Part shown: piece by piece, positions 23,841 to 34,248 of the stretch | Position numbering within the stretch: position 1 is the stretch's first letter | Layout of the letters: every line of letters begins with the position of its first letter | NCBI GenBank assembly: GCA_029844215.1 | Contig: CM056724.1 | Span: 84,897,093-84,961,092, forward strand | Direction of reading: 5' to 3' | DNA length: 64,000 nt | From: Przewalskia tangutica | Taxonomy: Eukaryota > Streptophyta > Magnoliopsida > Solanales > Solanaceae | Notes under the pieces: generated by a model | Databases searched by the model: none | What the model was told of the DNA's origin: nothing | The model's input: the letters and a program-made list of their open reading frames with translations, nothing else | Made by a program: the position numbers and the translations under genes

Positions 23841-25722
23841 CCGAGACAGCAGCTCCATTGCACCCGTAGTTCAGCCCAGAGCTGCTAGCTTGAGACTGAG
23901 AGACTTTTTGAGTTGCAGCCCACCAGAGTTTTATGGGTCGAGGCCTGAGGATGATCCGCAGGAGTTTATCCGACAGTTGCAGAGAATCATGAGGGTGATC
24001 GGGGCTTCAGAGACCGAGTCAGTGGTATTAGGTTCGCATCGGCTGCGGGACACTGCAGTTGACTGGTATGATTCGTGGGAACTGTCCCGGGGGGAGCATG
24101 CACATCCAGCTGTTTGGGACGAGTTCTCAGAGGCGTTACTTGGCCATTTCTTGCCACCGCAGATGAGGAGGGCTCGGGCCGATAGATTTTTGACGCTGAG
24201 ACAGAATGGGCGGACGGTCCGGGAATACAACGTGGAGTTTGATTCATTGGCTAGGTATGTGCCCGCATTGGTAGCAGACATGGAGGACAGGGTGCACCGC
24301 TATGTCACAGGACTCGATGATCACTTGGCCGAGAGTTGCTCGGGGGTGGCTCTCCAGCCGGGCATGGACATTGCCCGCATGCAGGCACATGCTCTCGGGT
24401 GTGAGGAACGCAGGGGCCGACGGATCGACAGGTATCAGCAGAAGAGGGCCAGGACAGCAGGGTCCTCTGGTAGTTTTAGGGGTAGGCAACCCCAGCAGCA
24501 AACCAGATTTGCACCACAGCCGGTCCAGAGCGCTCCTCCACCATCTTCGGGACGTACAGAGTATTCAGGAGCAGGACAGGGTTCCAGGGCTTCGGGTTTC
24601 CAGAGGGACCAGAGTTCCAGTCAGATGAGGCCACCTATGCCTCGGTGTGGTCGATGTGGTGATTGCCATTATGGGGGGTGTCGTGTTCCTCCAGGAGCTT
24701 GTTATTCTTGCGGCCAGCAGGGCCATTTGAGGAGAGATTGTCCGTCCAGAGGTGGCGGGAATATGATGGCTCAGCCGACAGGGTCGATGGCCGGTCTTCA
24801 TCGTCGATGGCGATGCGCCCGAGGGCGTGGTGTTCAAGACGCGAGCCGCGGCAGGGGTCGTGGTAGAGGTTCCAGTTCCAGCGGTCCTCAGAACCGCATT
24901 TATGCTATGTCCAGCCGCCAGGACCAGGAGGCGTCACCCGATGTCGTCACAGGTACATTGTTGGTTTCTTGCTGTGATGTTTATGCTTTGATAGATCCAG
25001 GTTCTACCTTGTCCTATATATCTCCTCATATTGCTGGTAGAATAGGGATAGAGCCCGAGTCCATAGAATCCTTTGAGGTGGCTACGCCGGTAGGTGCTTC
25101 GGTGTTAGCTGAGCGGGTATATAAGGCTTGCCCAGTGACTATAGATGGTCGTCAGACTCTAGCTGACTTGATAGAGTTGGACATGACAGACTTCGATGTG
25201 ATTATGGGTATGGATTGGCTAGCGTCTTGCTATGCCAATGTGGACTGCAGAGAGAGGTTAGTTCGGTTCCGGTTTCCTGGTGAGCCGGTTATCGAGTGGA
25301 AGGGGAATACTGCATCGCCGAGGGGTAGGTTTATTTCTTACCTCAAGGCTAGGAAGATGGTACGGAAGGGGTATATTTACCATTTGGTTCGGGTATTCGA
25401 TACTGAGGCTGAGATACCGGACCTTCAGTCAGTTTCGGTGGTTAGAGAGTTTCCAGACGTTTTCCCAGACGAGCTTCCGGGTATCCCTCCTGAGAGGGAG
25501 ATTGAGTTTTGCATCGATTTGGCACCAGACACTCGACCGATATCTATCCCGCCATACAGAATGGCACCTGCCGAGTTGAAGGAATTGAAGGACCAGCTGA
25601 AAGATTTGCTGGAGAAAGGCTTTATCAGGCCAAGTGTTTCTCCCTGGGGAGCACCGGTGTTATTTGTAAAGAAGAAAGATGGGACGCTGCGTATGTGTAT
25701 TGATTCTGACCGAACAAGGTAA
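23785..25722 (+). CDS. Gag-protease-RT (N-terminal) polyprotein fragment of El-7
   Basis: 645 codons, the largest open frame in the window. Residues about 40-190 form the retrotransposon gag domain (SLRLRDFLSCSPPEFYGS, AVDWYDSWELS, HFLPPQMRRAR). A basic, Gln/Arg-rich linker leads to a CGRCGDCHYGGC segment and the CCHC knuckle CYSCGQQGHLRRDC (residues 306-319). The protease active site is ALIDPGST with Asp at residue 404, a DPGST variant of the usual D(S/T)G. VIMGMDWL closes the protease. RT fingers begin about residue 555 (FPDVFPDELPG, EIEFCID) and the frame ends just after LRMCID, where YRQLN is expected. The true upstream start is at 23571 in another frame, so ATG 23785 is only the first Met of this open stretch. 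It would package RNA and process the polyprotein if the frame were whole. Confidence 0.92.
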   Translation: MGYKEIARHRRDRGQTEDSRDSSSIAPVVQPRAASLRLRDFLSCSPPEFYGSRPEDDPQEFIRQLQRIMRVIGASETESVVLGSHRLRDTAVDWYDSWELSRGEHAHPAVWDEFSEALLGHFLPPQMRRARADRFLTLRQNGRTVREYNVEFDSLARYVPALVADMEDRVHRYVTGLDDHLAESCSGVALQPGMDIARMQAHALGCEERRGRRIDRYQQKRARTAGSSGSFRGRQPQQQTRFAPQPVQSAPPPSSGRTEYSGAGQGSRASGFQRDQSSSQMRPPMPRCGRCGDCHYGGCRVPPGACYSCGQQGHLRRDCPSRGGGNMMAQPTGSMAGLHRRWRCARGRGVQDASRGRGRGRGSSSSGPQNRIYAMSSRQDQEASPDVVTGTLLVSCCDVYALIDPGSTLSYISPHIAGRIGIEPESIESFEVATPVGASVLAERVYKACPVTIDGRQTLADLIELDMTDFDVIMGMDWLASCYANVDCRERLVRFRFPGEPVIEWKGNTASPRGRFISYLKARKMVRKGYIYHLVRVFDTEAEIPDLQSVSVVREFPDVFPDELPGIPPEREIEFCIDLAPDTRPISIPPYRMAPAELKELKDQLKDLLEKGFIRPSVSPWGAPVLFVKKKDGTLRMCIDSDRTR

Positions 25723-25750
25723 CTATCAAGAATAGATATCCTCCCCGTGA

Positions 25751-26200
25751 TTGATGATTTGTTTGACGATTGCGAGTGCGAGATGTTTTTCCAAGATAGA
25801 CCTGCGTTCTGGTTATCATCAGGTGCGAGTTAGAGAGGCAGATGTCCCGAAGACTGCATTCAGGACCCGGTATGGGCACTATGAGTTCAGGGTGATGTCT
25901 TTCGGGTTGACCAACGCTCCAGCGGTATTCATGGATTTGATGAATAGGGTGTTCAGGCCATTCTTGGATATGTTCGTTATAGTTTTCATCGATGATATCT
26001 TGGTGTATTCGCGCACAGAGCAGGAGCACACAGATCATTTGAGGACGGTGTTGGGAATCCTCAGGGACCGGCAGTTGTATGCCAAGTTCTCGAAATGCGA
26101 GTTTTGGCTGGCTTCAGTGGCTTTCTTAGGACATGTTATCGGAGCCGATGGTATTCGGGTTGATACAAAGAAAGATCGAGGCGATCAAGACTTGGCCTAG
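25751..26200 (+). CDS. Reverse transcriptase palm fragment of El-7
   Basis: 149 codons. KIDLRSGYHQ places the first catalytic Asp at residue 17; FIDDILVYS places the DD pair at residues 81-82; FSKCEFW and VAFLGHVIGADG follow. This is the RT catalytic core. It is separated from the fingers by a short damaged stretch (25720-25790) in which LP.IDDLFD can be recognised across frames. The end runs out at DTKKDRGDQDLA, a frameshifted form of DTAKIEAVRSWP in El-10. Confidence 0.9.
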   Translation: MMICLTIASARCFSKIDLRSGYHQVRVREADVPKTAFRTRYGHYEFRVMSFGLTNAPAVFMDLMNRVFRPFLDMFVIVFIDDILVYSRTEQEHTDHLRTVLGILRDRQLYAKFSKCEFWLASVAFLGHVIGADGIRVDTKKDRGDQDLA

Positions 26201-26311
26201 ACCCACTACACCGGCAGAGTGCGCACTTTGGGCCTTGCGAGTTATTATCGGAGGTTTGTGGAGAAGTTTGCTTCTATTTCAAAGACTTGACTAAGTCGAC
26301 TGGAAGCGGCT

Positions 26312-26503
26312 ATGTTCCGGTGGACGGATACTTGTGAGGAAAGTTTTCAGTTGCTAAAGGAGAAGTTGACGACCGCCCCCGTTCTTACTCTTCCAGAGGG
26401 TTTAGATGGATATGTGGTTTATTGTGACGCGTCAGGTGTCGGCTTGCTGAGTGCGTCGATGCAAAGACGGCAAGGTTATAGCTTATGCATCCCGACAAAT
26501 TAG
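26312..26503 (+). CDS. RNase H N-terminal fragment of El-7
   Basis: 63 codons. F-W-T--CEESFQLLKEKLTTAPVL is the RT connection; GYVVYCDAS carries the first RNase H catalytic Asp at residue 39. The following GLGCVLMQ is corrupted to GLLSASMQ and the frame shifts before the DLELA block. Confidence 0.8.
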   Translation: MFRWTDTCEESFQLLKEKLTTAPVLTLPEGLDGYVVYCDASGVGLLSASMQRRQGYSLCIPTN

Positions 26504-26733
26504 GAAACATGAGAAGAACTATCCCACACATGACTGAGTCGGCAGCGGTGATTCATGCCTTGAAGATCTGGAGACATTATTTATATGGAGTTCATGTGGA
26601 CATTTACAAAGACAACAAGAGTCTCCAGTACATATTCAGCCAGAGGGAGCTGAACTTGCGGCAGAGACGGTGGTTTGAGCTACTTAAGGATTACGATGTT
26701 GATATTCTGTACCACCCAGAAAGGCCAATGTAG
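26485..26733 (+). CDS. RNase H C-terminal fragment of El-7
   Basis: 82 codons. AAVIHALKIWRHYLYGVHVDIY matches other copies. The usual YTDHKSL is YKDNKSL here (residues 41-47), so the Asp survives but the Thr and His are replaced. RELNLRQRRWFELLKDYDVDI and YHPERPM end the domain; the usual ANVVADALSR is lost to a frameshift. The expected Glu of DLELA reads TESA, which would abolish catalysis. Confidence 0.8.
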   Translation: MHPDKLGNMRRTIPHMTESAAVIHALKIWRHYLYGVHVDIYKDNKSLQYIFSQRELNLRQRRWFELLKDYDVDILYHPERPM

Positions 26734-27846
26734 TGCGTATGCCTTAGTCGCAGATCGATGGGTAGTCTATCCGATGTTCGCATGCAGAAAAGGGATATGG
26801 TCCGAGAGCTACACCGTTAGCAAGCCTGGGGTTCGTTTGGTTGACTCGTTAGTAACGAATTCGGTTCGAGAGGTCGCGAGTCTTCCATCGTCGAGAGGTG
26901 AAGAGGCGACGTGATGAGGATCCGATTTTGGTACGGCATCGACGCAGCCTCTCCGGAAGAGAAGAGTCTATTTGAGGTAGCACCGGATGGGTGCTAAGAT
27001 TCGAGGGCCAGTGTGTTCCGATGTGACAGACTTCGTCGCCAGATTCGGGAGGCACACGGTGCTCGTTATTCGATTCATCCGGGTCGACTAAGATGTACCA
27101 CGACCTCGTGTGTATATATTGGTGGGATGGTTTGAAGGACGTGGCGGTTTGTTGCCCAAAGGTCCTAATTGTCACAGGTTAAGGTTGAGCACGAAGCCGG
27201 TGGGCTATTACAGCTATTGATATTCCGATGTGGAAGTGGGAGGTGGTCAACATGGACTTTATTACGGGGTTACCTCGCACCTGCAGGAGGCATGATTCCA
27301 TTTGGGTTATTGTACAGTCGAAAATCAGCCCACTTTCTTCCATCAGACGACGTTACCGAGGACTATGCGATTATATATTAGAGAGATTGTGAGATTGCAG
27401 AGTCGGTGTCGATTATATCAGATAGAGGAGCCAGTTCACGCTAACTTCGGAGGTCTTTCGAAAGGATTAGGGACACAGTGAGTCTCAAGACGGCGCTTCA
27501 TCCTCGTGACGGACGGACAGCCGAGCGCACTATCCGCATAACGAGGATATCTGCGGGCTTGTGTTATTGATTTCGGGGTAGCCGGGAGGATCATTTACCT
27601 CTTGTGGTTTTTGCTTATAACAACGGCTACCATTCTAGTGTTCGATGGGCGCCTTATGAGGCCTTATACGGGAGGAAGTGCAGTCACCGATAGGTTGGTT
27701 TGAAGTGGGAGAAGTGCGATTAATCGCCAGATTTGGTTCAAGAAAGTGGATAAGGTGAAGCTTATCCAGAGCGGTTATTGGCGGCCAGTCGGCGTAAAAT
27801 CATACGCAGATCATCGGCGTCGACACTTAGAGTTTGAGGTTAATGA
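26734..27846 (+). pseudogene. Integrase of El-7, shattered
   Basis: About 1.1 kb with no long frame. Recognisable pieces are QVKVEHEAG and KSAHFLPS (27169-27381), remnants of the core domain, and at DNA level GTTTGCTTATAACAACGGCTACCA near 27610, equivalent to FAYNNSYHSS. CAG and CTG are rare here and CG frequent, as in El-2's interior. Confidence 0.7.
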
Positions 27847-28101
27847 TTGGGTCTTTACGAAAGTGTCACCCATGGCGGTGTGATGAGATTTGGGAGGAAA
27901 GGGAAACTCACCAAGGTACATTGGGCGATCGATTGTCCAAGAGTGGGCAAGGTTGTCTATGAGTTGGATCCGCCGTCCGATCTTGAGGCGGTACATCCGC
28001 TTTTTCACGTGTCTATGTTACGAAATGCGTTGAGATCCGTCAGAGTGCACCCGATTCAGATATCCAGTGACAGGAGTTGTCTTATGAGGAGAGTCCCATA
28101 G
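27847..28101 (+). CDS. Integrase C-terminal (GPY-like) fragment of El-7
   Basis: 84 codons. MRFGRKGKLTKVHWAID is a frame-damaged form of the LSPRYIGPYQIV motif in El-10. VYELDPPSDLEAVHPLFHVSMLR is intact and is the standard run-in to the chromodomain of Tekay elements. The Met at 27847 is not a real start. Confidence 0.8.
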   Translation: MGLYESVTHGGVMRFGRKGKLTKVHWAIDCPRVGKVVYELDPPSDLEAVHPLFHVSMLRNALRSVRVHPIQISSDRSCLMRRVP

Positions 28102-28271
28102 CAATACTCGATCGTCAAGTTAGACGACTCCGGACGAAGGAGGTGGCTTCCGTCAAGGTTTTATGGCGGAACGAGAACAGAGAGGAGATGACGTGGGAAG
28201 CGGAGGATGATATGATGAAGAAATACCCACACTTATTCCCTATACCTCCAGGTAACCCCCTTTCCTACTGA
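28077..28271 (+). CDS. Chromodomain-like tail of El-7 integrase
   Basis: 64 codons, overlapping the previous frame by 25 bp. SYEESPIAILDRQVRRLRTKEV, VKVLWRN and EEMTWEAE are the signature of the chromodomain of chromoviral integrases, which in this family is thought to guide insertion to modified heterochromatin. It ends YPHLFPIPPGNPLSY then TGA, the natural end of pol. The frame break just upstream separates it from the GPY part. Confidence 0.88.
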   Translation: MSYEESPIAILDRQVRRLRTKEVASVKVLWRNENREEMTWEAEDDMMKKYPHLFPIPPGNPLSY

Positions 28272-28388
28272 TTGGTGTTAATTTAGTTGATTATGCTTGA
28301 GTAATGTTGTGGCTCGGGGAGCATTCTTATTTGCAAAGGAATAGTTAAGAAGATATGTTTATATTGTGTTTTGTGTGAGGCTAGAAGG

Positions 28389-28423
28389 AACATTCGGGAC
28401 GAATGTTTCTATGGGGGGGAGAA
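28389..28423 (+). other. Inverted repeat and polypurine tract of El-7
   Basis: AACATTCG-GGA-CGAATGTT at 28389-28407, followed by ATGGGGGGGAGAA directly before the 3' LTR. The tract would prime plus-strand DNA. Confidence 0.9.
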
Positions 28424-30918
28424 TGTTATACCCCGTGGTTCGGGCCTGGACCGCGGTCAGGGGTCTCAGCGCCGCCACGAGGCGTACGCGCGCAAGGCAG
28501 TGATTGTAGGGCCGCGCGCCGGTCGTGGCCGCGGCTCAAAATCTTGAGGGGTCGCTGAAGTTTCAGCCGCGGCCCGGAAGCGAGGCGCCGATAGATCCGA
28601 GGTCCGCAGAGCGCGCGCCGCTGCCCGGGAAGCGTGGCCGCGCCGAGGCGGAAATTTGGGCGGAAAACTTAGAAAATCTGATTTGTGTTTTAAAAGAGGC
28701 CATGGGAGGGTGACAAGTGTCCCCATCCGATTTTCGAACGCATGCAATATAATTGACCAAGGCTTGGTCACTTTTCCATCTTTCATCTTTACTCTCTCTC
28801 TCTCTCCAAGGCTTGAGCTCCCCCTTCTCTCTAAAACCTCAAGAGGTGTTCTAGCCTAAGAAAATCTGAAAAGTTAAAGGCAAGAAGGAAGCTTGTGACT
28901 AGCTTAGAAGTGCTATTGTGGTGGTGTTCTTGGAGAAAAAGGCTAGCAAGGTGTTGGAATAAGTTTGGCTAAAACTTAAGGTAACATTTCTTCTCTTGTA
29001 GTTGGTATTGGGTGTTGCATGTTTAATAGGAAGAACTTGTAGTTGGAAAAATGCACTTAGAGTAGTTGCATGTAAGAAATGGGGTTTGGTTATGAAAGAA
29101 TTGGTTAGGGGGATCTTATGAGCATGTTGTTGCCTAAATACTACATTAGACTTGTTGGGTTAGTTGTTGTAACTTGTGGGGCTGATTTTTACACACCAAA
29201 ATTTAGGTGTGTAATCCCCTTGGTGTTGGTTGGTTGTTGAGCCTTAAACATGGCATTTGAGCGTTAAAAATCGACCTTGGAAAAGGTGGCAAAGTATGTA
29301 GAAACAAAGGAAACGCTGCCCAATTTTCCGTAGGGAATTGGTGACTTTAACTTGGAAAAATTCTGCATTATAAATTAGAGCTTGATAAACGTATTGTGGC
29401 CATTTTAGGTTGACATACTACATGCGGTAAATTGGACTTAGCTTGTGGATTGACCGAAGAGGTATGTGGAGCTTTCCTATCTCTTGAGCATGATTAGTTG
29501 TACCTATGTAGTACGGTAGACGTACAAGATTTGGAAATCTTCGTTTGATATAAGTATTTGATACTTGCTTCGTCAAAAGAAAAGTAGAAAAATCCCTTGG
29601 ACTTAAGGGAATGTGTTTTACTATTGTTTAACTCTAGTATAACGGCTTTATGGGGAGTTGGTTATATTAGTTTGTGAAAGTTTAATGGAGAAAGGTTTTG
29701 ATGATTTGAACTTGTGAAAGGAAAATGGTTTTAAGGCATGAAGTGCCTAAGGTTTTACAAGAAATGAAGTCACTTAATTTAGAAGCTTGAGATAGTTTTA
29801 AAAGGAAATGTGACTTGTTTTGAAAAGAAATCGTAACTTGATACTATGGTGATTAGTATCTTGGATTTTTTGTATAAAAAGAGTTATTTCTTAAAAGGTT
29901 AGAGGTACATGATACTTGGGTTAAATCTCGAATTTTTATTAAAAGACATGATCGTGCCTTAGGTATACTAAAATGAGAGGATGTATTAATACTATTAATA
30001 AGAAGTTAGGTGATTCTTAACTTGCTTAAGTTATGATAGGCGGTAGTGCTTATGTTGTGATGTGATAGGCGGTAGTGCTTATGTTATGTTTAATAGCCGG
30101 ATGAGCTATGTTATATATATTTATATTATTACGTAAACCAGGGTTATTATTTATGCCATGGATTTGCTACCCGTGATGCGAGTGCGCGCTTGTACTACGC
30201 GGATCCGGACCATAGGATCCATGCGGGTGAAATAGTCCCACGCGGGTGAAATAGTCCTATGACGAGGCGGATGACCTCATGCGGGTCCACAGGACCTATG
30301 CGGGTGAAATAGTCCCGTGAGTAGGATTGCTTAATGATACTACAGGCGAGGTACCTGTTTTGATCATGAGCCTCCTATTTTTATGCTATAAAATGTATAC
30401 TTGTTACTCTCATTATTAGTAAGGCACGGGCAACATAATTTGGTTTTATCTATAACTTTAATGTATTTTGGACTTATGATATTACTACAGATTTTCCGCT
30501 TTACATACTTGGTACGTTGTGTAATCGACCCTTCCTGGCCGCTCATGCCGCAGGTGGGAAAGCGGTGGTAGATCCTCGTTCCTAGGATCTTGTACTCAGT
30601 GTCGAGCTCCATTTCTTGGAGGCTCGACTTTTGGTATGGTTCTCCACGAGTCGTTGTTATTTTGTACATTCAGGGCATGACGGCCCTGTCCCGTCATAGT
30701 GTTATTCATTCTTAGGATCGTAGTCTTGTCGAACTTGGTTCGTTAAGGATGTAACTGCTCGGTTTATGTACTTTTAGGTTAGCTTGATTGGGCTAGACTA
30801 TTCTATATCTTAATGGTTGTTTATCTTGAGTTTACATTCCGCTGGTTTTCTCTGATGTTGTGTCACTAGGGTGCCCGGGTTAAGGCACCGGTCACGGGTC
30901 CGGGTTCGGGTCGTGACA
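28424..30918 (+). repeat. El-7 3' LTR
   Basis: 2495 bp. Very close to the 5' LTR over most of its length; differences concentrate at CAG, CTG and CCGG sites (for example GGCCGGTAGTG against GGCGGTAGTG near 30040) and in the TC run. The array is at about 30175-30320. Confidence 0.95.
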
Positions 30919-30923
30919 TTCCA

Positions 30924-31857
30924 ATTACAACAGAAGGTCAAGAATGTTTACCTCGATAAGCCCAAAATTATCCGAGTTTATATGTCGATCCTGAGCAAGG
31001 TTTAGCTCCTACTCCGTGCGCTCCAACCCGCTCCAAACAACCCTTAGAAGTTCTAACCAACTTCTACTTAAAACTTCAACTATGGGTGAAGATTTACTTA
31101 GGGTTTCGTTTTTGTGACTGAGGGAAGTATAATAGTATTTTCTGGGCTTTTGTAAAAGTGTAACCTTGGGAATACTACAAGGTATTTAGGCCAAGGTATT
31201 TGGGCATTATAACAATACTAGGAGAGTATTTCTATACCACAAAAAGGGGGTATTTATACGAGACAACTTGGTCAGTGGGGTACCCTGGCCAGTGGCACCA
31301 CAAAGGGGAGTGGGAGGCTCGCCAAGGGCCTAGCTCAAAGGGGGGGAGGGGGCTTTGGACGATAGCAAAACAAAAGGGAGGGAGTATTTGAGACTTAGGT
31401 AGATTGCTCAAGTTTTTGGATGAAGAAAGTCTTCAACTAGAGGGGTATTTATAGGCTAACCAAAGGCCAACCAATGGCCAAGATCAAGCCAAGTGCCATG
31501 CAAGTGTAGGGTCAAGATTTGACCATGTGTACCTTATCCATCTACCACACAACTTGCACAAAATATCCTACCAACTAAAGGAGCCCAAATTCGTCCACTA
31601 TGCCGCCCACTCAAGGCCAATGTGAGGGTGACACTTGTCACCCTCCCGTTGGTCCAAAATGTTTCGTCTCTCGGAAAAATCCGCAAAAATTATTAATGAC
31701 ATAGCCGGAATTTTCCCTACGTAAGCTGTGGAAACGTTTCGTCGAAAAACGACTCTTTTCGGCACTTGTGCCCAAATTTCGAAACTTGACAATTCTTAAG
31801 GCAAAAATTTAATACGTACGCCCTCACGTACATACTCTGGAAATACGAGGTATAACA
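30924..31857 (-). repeat. El-6 3' LTR, part after El-7
   Basis: Resumes immediately after the TTCCA duplication and runs to GAGGTATAACA. It holds the minus-strand TATA box at 31453-31446, the palindrome at 31624-31646 and donor-like CGAG/GTAAAC near 30952. Confidence 0.93.
31446..31646 (-). promoter_or_regulatory. Putative LTR promoter of El-6
   Basis: The palindrome GGGTGACACTTGTCACCC region (31624-31646) lies about 170 bp upstream of TATAAATACCCC (31453 downward on the minus strand). The partner LTR has the same at 37372-37394 and 37202-37195. Confidence 0.65.
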
Positions 31858-31892
31858 TTCTCCCCTCCTTAGAAACATTCGTCCCGAATGTT
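31858..31892 (-). other. Polypurine tract and inverted repeat of El-6
   Basis: Minus strand AAGGAGGGGAGAA abuts the LTR; AACATTCG-GGA-CGAATGTT occupies 31874-31892. Confidence 0.88.
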
Positions 31893-32869
31893 CCTTCTCA
31901 AGACGGATAACGATAAAGTTCTTCTAACAAGTTGCCAACGCCACAACTGGTCACGAAATAACACATGCACGCAAATACTTATATCCAAGTCCACGAGGAA
32001 ACACCTCTAACATCACAAACTTTGTCACTTTTCCGCGAGGTTCTAGTGTCACTCCGGCGACCCAACATATGGTACCGGACTGCATGCGATTCCTGAGGTC
32101 TAAAATATACATCCTTCGCACCTTCCCCCTTCACAAGAAATGATCACACACGTTCACTTCTCCCCTATCTCGTTGTACCCTTCTCGAACACTCGAACTTT
32201 TTCTAGTATCCGTACCACACTTCCGTCAACGTTTCTGTTTTCCAGCCCTTGGAGTCACCACCTCCAACTTGGTTATCTTACTAGCCTCAATCTTCCTTAA
32301 GGCCATTCCCGGCCTTCACGATCCGCTTCTGGTCGAACATATCCTCGAACTCATACGATGGTCATCTAAACTTGGGCCTAACACCCTCGTGACCCTACCA
32401 TCTGGCGGGACCACCCAGAACTGACCCCACCTCGAAACAGGCCGCGGGTTGGCCCGCAACATGGCCCCAACCCGACCCATTGTCGCGCCAACTCTTGCTC
32501 CTCGACACGGAACAATCTTGCTAAATCACATCAGGAAAGATACCACTTTCATTTACCCAACCCAGGGACTTATCACACAATACATTTATACGCCAACCAA
32601 GTATTTCAACAAAGACTAACCGTAAAATCTTTTATTCAAGATGACCTTACATCTAAGGTCTCAACTGTAATATTCTAAGGTTCATCATTTTCTCACCCCC
32701 AGGCTTACCCTTTTTCCCCAACCAGGTTCCTAAATCACATTTTAGCACAAAGCTATCCGAACATAACACTTAACACATTAACATAACATCAAAACATACA
32801 AGCCTCTAGAGGGTTAAGGATATACCTGAAGCTACCGCTCCACTCTAATCATAAGTCTGCCCTGCAGGG
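31893..32869 (-). other. Non-coding 3' domain of El-6 interior
   Basis: No gene seen. It is related to 1-585 (same strand) and to 63480-64000 (inverted). The boundary with gag lies near 32870, where the word CTGCAGGGCAGACTTATGATTAG (minus strand, in parts) matches the post-gag junction of El-9 at 63482. Confidence 0.7.
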
Positions 32870-34048
32870 CGCATAATCAGAAGCGATGAACGACATCGAT
32901 CCGTAGCCGTGCCAAGCCGCCGCCTCTCCTATAAGCACGCTTCGTCACATGGCCCTCGACGGCCGCAGTGAAACAAGCACGATAAAAAGACGACATTCCG
33001 GGATGATGTTTGCCACATCGCGTACACCGGCGGGACATGAATCTCGCCGTTAGCACTCACGCATACCGTGAACGAAGCCCGAGCTCGACCTCCCGAATAC
33101 CAACGCCCCGACGATCGTAGGGGACCACTGCATCGTGGAGGTACATAACTAGATCTTCACGAGGCGGTCCGCCTCGAAAGTTACCAAAGGACCTCGCTGC
33201 TCGCCCTCTTCGCTGATCTCGGTCATTCGTCGACCTCCGCGTGCCTCACATCCTAGTGCATGAGCTTGCATGCGGGCAATGTCCATGCCGGTGAAGAGCT
33301 ACACCCGCACAAGCCTCGCTAAGTAATCATCCAGCCCGGTGGCGTAGCGGTGTACTCATCCTCCATATCAGCCACCACGCGGGAACATACCGAGCTAATG
33401 AGTCGAACTCCACATTGTACTCTCTAACCGTCCGCCGCCCCGCCTCAACGTCAAAAATGCTGCCGAGCCCTCTCATTTGTGGAGGCAAGAAATGTGCAAG
33501 AAATGCCTCGAGAACTCGTCCCCAAATGCTTGGAAGTGCATGTTCTTCCCGGACAGCTCCCACGAATCAAACGACCAATCGCGGTATCACGCGGTGATGC
33601 GAACCCAATACCACCGACTCGCCTCAAACTCGATCACTCATGATCCAGAGTCGCTTGATAAACTCGAGGGTCATCCTCGCCTCGATCCATAGAACATCGG
33701 CGGCTCTGACTCGAGAAAGTCACGTAGCCTCAAACCGCTCGCCGGGGTGAACTACGGTGCTACTGGGCCGGAATCACTGATCTAGCCTATCCTCATATCT
33801 CGCCACGACTTCGCCGAATCGGGCCATCTCCTTGTACCCATCTCATATGCTCCAGTGTGGGACCGAGGCTCAGTATCAGTAGTCTCAGCAGCCACCGCTG
33901 CGCTCTAAACTCACAGGCCTTGGCGGCGTCGCGAAACTCGCCGTCGGAAGCACTGCTCGTGTATCGACCGCTCGCGCCAGACTACTCAGTATCTCACTAA
34001 CAACTCCTCATCGCTTGCCCATCTGGGCTCAGGTTTTACGCGAGGCAT
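32870..34048 (-). pseudogene. gag of El-6, gag-only and frameshifted
   Basis: ATG at 34048-34046 (MPR start). Downstream, pieces of the gag domain are visible in several frames; the best is 33563-33327. Near 32960 the knuckle reads CFTCGRRGHVTKR with the last Cys replaced, then gag runs into the non-coding domain without protease. Gag alone would form particles able to carry the element if enzymes came from another copy. As written it cannot be translated whole. Confidence 0.75.
33327..33563 (-). pseudogene. Central gag fragment of El-6
   Basis: 78 codons: EEHALPSIWGRVLEAFLAHFLPPQMRG, then TVREYNVEFDSLARYVPAW. It matches El-7 gag residues about 105-155. LGSIFDVEAGRR is a corrupted form of RADRFLTLRQNGR; two compensating shifts keep the frame open across it. 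Confidence 0.85.
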
Positions 34049-34231
34049 AATCGTATATGAAAGGAATACGTCGGAGGGTCCAATTTATCACACTCTAAGG
34101 CACGATCTCGAATGAGAAGAATGGAAACTAATCCTAAATGTCCTGCACCCTCGATTATAGATGTGGTGCACAACTCATCGATAATCAAGACTCTACTAGA
34201 CACTGTCTTTAGACACTTTCCGAGGATTAAA

Positions 34232-34244
34232 TGCTCTGATACCA
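34232..34244 (-). other. Primer binding site of El-6
   Basis: Minus strand TGGTATCAGAGCA, unaltered. Confidence 0.9.
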
Positions 34245-34248
34245 CTTT

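Larger units (their letters stand above)
23571..28271 (+). pseudogene. gag-pol of El-7, whole span
   Basis: A single gag-pol reading unit by comparison of frames, now broken in several places. It starts MSPRKTTAAQKGK at 23571, shifts frame near 23690 (89-codon first ORF, then a 645-codon ORF), stops at 25720 inside RT, resumes at 25751, and is fragmented through RNase H and integrase, ending with the chromodomain-like tail and TGA at 28269. The individual open pieces are listed separately. Breaks cluster between 26.2 and 27.9 kb, where CAG/CTG look scarce, so part of the damage may be consensus error. Confidence 0.9.
20828..30918 (+). mobile_element. El-7: full-length sense Tekay-like Ty3/gypsy element
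   Basis: LTRs 20828-23363 (2536 bp) and 28424-30918 (2495 bp), duplication TTCCA at 20823-20827 and 30919-30923. The interior has primer site, gag, protease, RT, RNase H, integrase and chromodomain-like tail in order, then hairpin and polypurine tract. The empty version of its target is visible at about 36650-36680 in the other El-6 LTR. It has the longest open frame in the window (645 codons) and is the innermost, hence youngest, insertion of the central nest. Confidence 0.95.

Noticed and set aside
23931..24837. Minus-strand frames of 85-116 codons inside El-7 gag
   Set aside because: Shadows of the 645-codon sense frame, which carries all recognisable motifs.
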